A stretch of 64,000 nucleotides of DNA from contig CAZSAP010000002.1 in NCBI GenBank assembly GCA_964604705.1, positions 124,001 through 188,000 of the forward strand, read 5' to 3'. Of this stretch, positions 37,201 through 46,200 are shown piece by piece. A program made the position numbers and the translations under genes. The notes beneath the pieces are model-generated. The model was not told where the DNA came from. It ran no database searches and saw nothing but the letters and a program-made list of their open reading frames with translations. Source of the stretch: JAAXVQ01 sp964604705 (GTDB lineage Bacteria > Oederibacteriota > JAAXVQ01). How positions within the stretch are numbered: the first letter of the stretch is position 1; the number at the start of each line of letters is the position of its first letter.

Positions 37201-40200
37201 GGCGCGCTCAGCCTCAGCAATGCTCTGATGTCCGGGCTTGAGGGGAAACACACTCACCGTGGTATCGTAAATCTTATTCACACTGAGTGCGCGCATGCTG
37301 CCGTCGCCCTGCTTTTGATAAATGACAAACGATGTGTACGGCTTGCCTTGCATCACAAAGGCCAAGCCACTGACCACAATTCCACCGACGGGCAGATCCT
37401 CGCCCATGCGGGTAATAATCTCCGTTTCCTTGCCCGCGTTCATGTACAAGACATTGAAGACGATCTTGATGTCCGCCTTGATGCCGCGCCCATAGGAAGA
37501 CTCTTGCACCGTAAACCCATGCTGTTGCGCGTAGGTCTGAAGGGGGTTGGCCAGGACCTCAAACCCTTCGGCGGTTTGACCCGCCTTGAACGCTCGGTAG
37601 GCGTTGAGCACCAACGACTCGTACCCCGAAAGACCGAGCGGCTGACCGTCCTGCTTGTAAACGCCAATGATCTCACCTTGCGCATTAAGATACGTAAAGG
37701 TGCCCGTGGCCGGCTCGCTCACGCGGAACGCCGGGACCAAAATATCCGCACCGACCACGCGGTTCTCCGGATTGGCCTCGGTAATCATGCGCGTAAGCTC
37801 GGCCGTGGTGACCGGATCCGGTCCACCCAAGCCTATGTCATTGACCACGGCCCCGCCCGGACGACGCAACAATGCACCCACGATCGGATGCTGCAGCAAA
37901 AACCGGTAAGCGCTGTTTAAGCGACCCGGGTGAGTCATAAGCACCAGTTGGTTGTTGGCTTGGTAACGACGGAGTGTTTCCTCGGCCCGATACAATTCTC
38001 GGTCCTGCAGATACGGTTTGATCCCTTTCAAGGCTTGCCAGGCGGCGCGCGCCAGATACGGATCCGCGTTGTCATTTTCCGAGATTAAAAAGCTCAAACC
38101 CTGTTTTTGTGTGTACTCATCCAACTCGGTCCAATGCGCTTCCAAGCTCACCATGCCGCGGACATTGTCCTGGGGATCCTGGGATAAAAGCAAATCTCCC
38201 AAAGCGTCTATGTCCACCGTGTTGGCGCGCTGGGCAGCGATCTCCGCCACCAGCCCCTGGGCACCGGCCGCCAGTTCCGTATCCCGGACAGGCGTTTGGT
38301 TGTTATCCGAGATCGTCGGCAATGAGCTGAGGGCATCGGAGCTCTGACTCTGCAACGTGGTCCATTCAAAGGCGAAAATGGCAAAGGGGAGGGACCACCA
38401 GGCAGATATGGCTTGCGGATGTATGGAACGCCAGAGTGCCTGGGCGGCCGAGGTAAACAACGAGCGCAATTCGCGTAAGGTCGCACGGGCGTGTCCCCGG
38501 GTATGGGCTTCGTACATTTCATGCAGGAGAATGGCCCGCTGAACCGCAGGCGAGAGGGAGAGAAAGTTCGCATGCACCCGGACCAAACCGTCGCGTCCGT
38601 CCCCCAGCAAAAGCCCTTGCCACAAAGACGATACGAAGCTTTGGGTAGGAAGTACGTCCAACTGCGGGCGGCGGTAGTTCTCAGGCAACCCCCCGCGGCG
38701 TTCAAGGTCCGCAATCAGTTCCGCCAACTGCTGGTTCACCGTTGCCGACGTCAAGGCAGGTGCACGGGGCTGGATGATCTGGAGGAGATACCACAACCGC
38801 GGCGCGTAGGTGCCCACCAACGCCAATCCCGAGAACGCACCCCAGAGGGAGAGTGTGGTCAATGCCGCCACAGGGGCCAAGGTCAGAGAAAGGACACCCC
38901 CGACCCCCAGTGCTGCAAGCGCCATTCCCAGGATGCGCAGGGGTGCAACCCTTAATTCGCGGTCCATCCGGTTGGCTCCGTTGCGGGCCTTGCTCAGCTT
39001 GCTGCGTTCCTTACGCACTGTATTCTTGGAAACTTGGGCCAGAGGTGTGATCACCACATCGTCGAGCGTCATTCCGTAGCGGCTCAAGATGAGTGGATCC
39101 AAGATGACGCGATTGTTTTGATACTGGACTTCTTCGCGGGCGAAATTTTCAGCATTTACGATGGTTTGATACTCCGGCTTCAGCGGGAAATAATACTGCA
39201 ACCCGTTGTCCATAAAGTACATGCCTTGCGGCCGCAACACGCCGTCTTGGCCTTTACGGTACAACGCAAAGGTCAACGCGGCTTCGTCGCGTCCTGCGGG
39301 CGAGGCCAAGCCATTGATGAGATATCCGCCGGGTTCCAAATCCTCCGCCATGCGCGTTAAGATGCTGGTCTCGCGTCCGGGATTCATGTACAGCACGTTG
39401 AAGCACACTTTCAGCGAAGCCTTGATGCCCTCGCCGTACGAGGCCAAACGGATGCTGAACCCGTTGGCTTGCGCGAAGCGTCCAATGGGTTCGGCCTCCA
39501 CCTCCACCTGCGGACCGGTTGGACGCCCTTCCTTAAAATTAATGAGCGCAGCCGCGAACTGTTCACGATAATACTTGGCCGCCGCACTCGGCAAGGGGTT
39601 CCCGTTCTTGCTGTACACATCAATGATCTCGCCTTGGGCATTGTGATACGCAAAGACCTGACTCTGGCGGTCGGTACTGCGGAACGCAGGAATAAGTATG
39701 TCCGCGCCCACCACTTGGTTTTCGGGATTCATAAGCGTCACCCACTGGGCCAGCTCCGCCGTGGTCACGGGTTCAGGTCCGCCCAAACCAATGTCATTAA
39801 TCACCACACCCCCGGGGCGTTGCAAAAGCTCCCGTAGTCCCGGGTGCGCATACAAAAACTGGTGGAGGTTCGCCAAACGCCCTGCGCGCGTGACCAACCA
39901 TAACCGGTTAAGTGTATCCCGCTGCGCGATTTCGGTTTCCACCTGAGTACGCAGCTCACCTGACAGATACACCTTGATCACATCCAACGTCTGACGGGCG
40001 ACGCGGTCCTGGTGCACGGTCCCGCGTTGCATGTAGTCGATAAGGCGCGGCACCCAAACTGACAACTTGGGGCCCAGTTCGGCCGCATGGTATTCCATGC
40101 TTAGAATGGCGCGCGTAACGTCGGGTGAGAACGGTGAATTCAGCAACCCCTCGATCTCTTCGGGGGCCGCCATTTCCTCGGGTGTCAAGCGCGCGGAAAA

Positions 40201-43200
40201 CGCACGTCCCTGAATCCCTTGGCTTAATTCCTGGGCCGACTGCAGTCCCGGCAAGCGTGGCACCTGGAGGCGTTCACGCACCAAGGGTGTGGAAACACTT
40301 CCTTCCATACGCGGATTGAGCAGAGTGGCTTCAAATAATTTTTGGGTGAACAAACGCACATCCTGAGCCGCGGCTCTCCAGGCGGTCAAATCCGCCTCGC
40401 TGCGCAAGTCGGCACGGTGCGCGGCAAGCCAGGCATCCAGCAAAGCCGGTTGCGCATGCATTTCCTCGGCCAACTGCCGAATGCGTTGGAGCAACACGTC
40501 GATATCGCGCAGGCCGTCGACGCCTTGGGCATATTTGAATCGTTGCAGCGCATCGCGCAATTCCAGCATCGTAGGATTTGTCGGCACACCTGTCAGCGGA
40601 ATGCCCAATACTCGGAAGGCCTGGACCCAATCGCGCCCCCAGCTGGCGGGCATGGTCCACCACGCAAGATCGGCGTTAAACTGTTCGGCGATCACGCTGG
40701 CCGAGACCGGATGCACGGCATCGGCATCCACGACCGCATTGGGCATGAGTGTCTGTAACGACTCCCGCGCCTGTCGGATCAATGCCGCGCCCAACCCGCG
40801 CCCTTGCCCGCGCCAGGCCGAGCCGACGCCCAAGCCTGAAATATGCACCTCACCATTTTTCCCGCTTCCTGGTGTAAGTTCCAAATCCAGAACCACCGGG
40901 GCCGACTGCATGGCCTTGCCGTAAAGCGTCCCGCTTACCGTGGAAAAATGCAATCCAATCCGGTCCGCCGTATCCACGACGATGCTGAAGCGAATACGCG
41001 AAGAGGCAGAATCGCGCTGAACCATGCGCACGGCCACCAACCGACCGGGTTCCAAACCACGTTCCATCAAGCGATACATTTGCGAAGGAACCCCGTACCC
41101 CTGTGTGATACTAATCACGGGAATCGGATCTGCATCCAATCCGTTCTCAACATTTTTCAAACGCAGGGCTTGATCCAGACCTTCTCCGATCCATTGGGAG
41201 AGCGGCAAGGCGCGCAAGCGCGTCGCTACTTGTTCTTCACGCGTCCGTACACCCAAGGCCGGTGCCACCAGTAGACGCAGTTCTTCCCAGGTCGCACGCA
41301 CATGTCCGTATCCCAAGGCTTCGAAAATTTCATGCCGCAAGACCACACTCTGAACCTGCGGAGTGAGCGAGAGGAAATTCCGGTGGAGTGAAACCACACC
41401 TTTGTTCCCGTTTCCAATCACGACCCCTCGCAGCAAACTTGAGATCCAAGACTGTTTGGGCAAAACGTGAATCCGTGGGCGTACATACCCGTTGGGAACC
41501 AGTCCGCGTTGTTCCAAACTGGCAAACACGCGTTCCACTTGACTCTGCGCTGTGCTCGGTTCCAAAGCCGGTGCTCGCGGACGAATCAATTGCAACAGAT
41601 ACAGCATACGCGGCAACATCACGCCCACCAGCGCCATTCCCGAGACCGCACCCCAGATCGAAACAGTGGTGAGGGCTGCCGCCGGAGACAAAAAGAACGA
41701 GAGCCACGCACCCACGCCGAGGGCCCCCAGGGTTACTCCCAACGTACGCAGAGGCGACACCCGCAAATTGCCGCCGCGGTTGGAAAACGTTGGCCCGGCT
41801 TGCGTCGCGTCCCACACGTACCCGCTTAATTCGGGCACCACCCCTTGCACCGCAGACTCCCAAGCCCGGACCGCCTGCTGCACTTTTTCGGGCCAGCTTC
41901 GCACCACAGACTCTGGGGTCAAGTGCCCCAATTCCCAAGCCGCCCGCAAAGACGTAAGGTTCTGCTCGGTTGGAGCTTGTGTGGCTTGGCGCACCGCATA
42001 GCCGGTGGCACGCTCCAAAGCATCCAGGCGCAATCCGGGAACTCCGTCGGGCAAAGTCCCGACCAAGGTCTTCAGGCCCTGCCAAGCATCCATCACGGTA
42101 CCTGCGTTCTGCCAATCCCCGGCTCGGAGCATCTCCGGTTCAAGCCCCGGTGAATTCTCGTCATTGACCACGGGTTGAACCGCTTCTCGGACTTGCGGCT
42201 CTACGCCCAAGCGGCCCTGTAGATAAAGCTGATTGACCGTAACTTCAAAGATGCGTTTGACCATGCTTCGCTCATCGGTGATCTTCAACCACTCTTTTTC
42301 ATCCGAGTAGCTGTTCAGCTCGCCACGCGTACGTGCCAACCAGGCCTGCAAGGTCTCGGGGCGCGCCAAAAATTCTTGCGCCAGATTCCGAATGCGGGTT
42401 AGTAAAAAATCGATGTCCGATTGCCTTGAGGCTCCGGCCTTTTCCTTGGCTATTTTCAACGCCTGGACCAAATTGATCAGGTTGGCGCCGACGTACGTCT
42501 CGGGCGCAATGATGCCCAGAGCGCGAAACGCCCGTTCCTTGGCTGCGGCGGATTCGTTGGGATGCTGCCAGTCCACTTTTCCCGCAAACCACTGCTCAAT
42601 GCCAAACGCCGAGACCGGATGAATCGCACGCGCCACCACCGGTGCGCCGGGCCAGAGACGGTTGAGAGAGCGCCCGATTTGCTGCATGAAACGATTGCCC
42701 AACCCCGTACCGCGTCCGCGTAGCTCCGGGCTCAACACCACAGCGGCAAAATTCACCAAACGTGTTTCCGGATACAACCAGACTCCCACCGTGGCCTGGG
42801 TCTGCATGAACTCCGAGGCATACGTGAAGTTCGTGGGGATCATCTTCCATAAGTGCTTGAGCGTATCGACAAAAATCAAAACCCGCAGGGCTTTTTCCTC
42901 CGGCACATACTGGAGCATGCGCGCCACCACAAGCTGATTTTCCGGCAGACCCTTTTGAATCGCGTAAAACGCCGCCGAGGCAATGCGGTTGGGATCGTCA
43001 AAATCCAGGCGCGGCCAAGTCCGAACATCTCCGGCCGTAGGGTGCAACTGCTGTAAGGACCGGACCAATTCTTCCCCGAGCCACTCTTCCGTGGGCACTG
43101 CACGCACACGCTCGGCCAATTTAGAAAACCCGGCGGGCATTTTTTGCGTCTTCCCTCCGAGCAAGGTCTTGTACTCTTCCCAGGTGGCGCGCCAGTGCCC

Positions 43201-46200
43201 TTCACCAAAGGCTTCAAACACTTCGTGCCGAAGGATGGCCCGCTGTGCTTCTGCGGGCAAGGCATCAAAATGCCGATGCAGCGATACCACGCCGTTTTGG
43301 CCGTAACCGATTTGCAGCCCGCGTGCGATCATGGAGACCCAGGACTGTTCCGGCAAAACTTGGAGGGATGGCCGACGGTACCCCATGGGCAAATCTCCCC
43401 GGCGTTCCAAATCTTCCAAAAGCGGGGTCACATGCGCGGTCAAGGTTTCAACCGTCAACGCCGGTGTGCGCGGACGCAACAAGTTCAGGGCGTACAACAA
43501 GCGTGGAGTGTAATTCAACACCATGCCCAGGCCGCCCACGGCGCCCAGCATGGAGAGTCCGTTCACCATCGAGCCCAGGCCGAGATCATGCCCCAAATTC
43601 AAACTCAACCCAACGGTGCCTAAGAGCGAGGCCGCCAGCCCCAGGCTGGAAAAAATCATCGCCCCCCCGCGCGTAAGCGGGGTTGAGTTGACCGGAACCG
43701 AGGCAGGCGTTTTCTCAACGGCCACCCCGGCCAAGACCGAACGTCCGTTGAGCGTACGGTAGATCCGTGTGACCTGTGCATTGGGATTGCGCTGCGCCAG
43801 GGCCTCGACGACCGGCACGGACTCAAGACTGGTATACACATCCGAGCCTCCGCTCTCCGGGGGCATGTGTTGGAGGAAAATCAAGCGCCCACCCTCGGGC
43901 AACATTTCCCACGCGCGTCCCAGATACAGGCGCGCATTCAAATGCATCCGATCCAGAGGATCTCCAAACTGCAAGGGGCCATACAAACCCATAAACGTCC
44001 ACATGTTGAAAAAAACCATAACCGAGGGCAGTTGGACAAGTTTGGCGTCGCGTTTAAGTTCCAGAGAAAAATCCTCACCAAAAAATCCTTTGATATAAAC
44101 TTCTTGACCGTCACGCGCATGAACATCCAGGCCTGGCGATTCATCGATATTAATCACCCGGTACCCTTGCGCCAACAGCGGATTTCGTCCCGACCCCACA
44201 TTTAATACAACGCTTTGCTGCGGAACCTGGAGGGCATTTAACACCATGCCTAAATTCTGCGAGGCTTCCCGCCAGTAGCTGTCGGATGGATGCTCCACCA
44301 AAGGCACGTCAATGCGCTCCAAGGCGGATGAGGCGTTCGGGCGTTCGGTGCCCGCTTCGTCCTGGGTCTCGCCTTTGGGCGACAGTGGAAGCATCATGCC
44401 CAGCATGAGGGTGGAGGTCGTACTCGTAAACGTCTGGGTATTTAAGAGTGCATCGGCCACACGGGCTCCGAGTAGAAGTGCCACCGGAAAAGCCCACGGA
44501 TTCCCCCGCAACCAGGCTCGGGCTTGGCTCAACGCGAGCCGCCAGACACTTTGCGCCTTCAACAACTCGGCGCGCACGCGAGCATCGCTTGCCATGTCTT
44601 TAATAATGGTCTCCAGCCTAGGGGAAGAAATGCGGAAGGTACTCCACGAAGGGGTATGAAAAACCACTTCAAAAGCCGCTCCGGTCTCAGGCCCCGCACG
44701 GTTGGATATGCGCAAGGTTCCACCAAACTCACGCACGGTTTCTTGCACCATGTACAGGCCGATACCGCGCCCACCTTGCTCAGGACGCGAGGTAATCCCG
44801 CGTTCGGTCAGGGTCGCCAAAGCCTCCTCGGGAATGCCGCGCCCATTGTCCTCCACACGGATCCGGTTGGGTCCAAACGTGACCTTGATCTTTCCGCGGA
44901 AAGCATCTCCGGCCGCGCCCATGCGCGCTCGTTTTTCATCCAATTCCTTCTGGGCATTCACCACCAAGTTCGCGACTACCGACAGCACCGCTTGCCCATA
45001 ATCACCCCACACACGCTCGGTACGGTCAAAAAAGGACGCCTCGGTGCTTACCTCCAAATCATTATCCCCCAGCGCTGCGCCCCGAGAAAAAAGCTCGGGT
45101 TCCTCCTGCATCAGCGCATACACAAACTTCAAATCCATGGTCTGACGCACATCCACGTTTTCCATGAACGTCGGGTAATCAAACGCATCCTTCAAGAGAT
45201 GTGTGTAGAGGTATGCCTTGCGGGCCAGTGTCAGATTCAACTTCACGCCGTTTCTTCCGTTTTGCTGCATGGCGAGATCCAACAAAGACAACACGGTACT
45301 GATTTGTTCGCGAATCTCAAGAACTCGCTGGAGCAGGAGCGTTTGGCCAAAGGTATGCCATTGCTCGGGTGATTGCACCACGCCTTGCGCCAGTGCATCG
45401 ACGCCTTCGGATTTCTGTGCGGCTGTATTTAGCATCAATCCGATATTGGCGACGGTCAGCGCCTTTAACTGCACCGTTCCCTCGGTGGATTTGGCCCTGG
45501 CCTCGGCAATCTCGGCTTCCGTGTGTTTTAAAAACTCAGACAATTCATGAATGTTTTTAAGTTGCCCCATGAGTTCGCCGGAACGGTCCCGCAACGTTTT
45601 TGCGAGGGCTTCAAGTTCTGTGCGCCCCTCGACCTGCTTGGCAAAGTCACGCGCCACCACCTGTACAAACCCGAGCGCGTACCAGGATAAGTTTAAAACA
45701 TCGTGATCCAACTCTTCCGCACGCTTCCTTAAATCCACCAAGTCCAGATTGAAATCACGCCTGTGCCGAATTCCAAATAGAGGTTGTTGCTTCAAGAGGG
45801 CATGCAACAACTGCAGTCGCGTTTCAATATCCGTGCTGTCCAGTTTTTTCCATTGTGCGTCCCATACCTTCGTGGTCGCCTGCGGATTGCGGATCAGGGA
45901 CTCAACCTGCCCCAGCCACTGCGTGCGCTGGGCTGTGGTCCAGGCCTGCTCACGAACCATTGAACCCGTCGTACGCGCAGGTGTGGACTGGGCACGCTCT
46001 TGCCTGCGGGTTGCGACCCAACCGCTCACACCCTGACGAAAACTCCCGATCTCATGTAAGGTTTGAAAGTTAAGTGCGGCTAACGCCTGACCCCAACCGG
46101 CGCGTCGGTCTGCTTGAAACGCCTGCTGCATGGCTTCATCCAAACGGCGCACGGTGCTTTGCCAGGCAACATCGAGCCCGGCTTGAGTGTTTGGGGTCCA

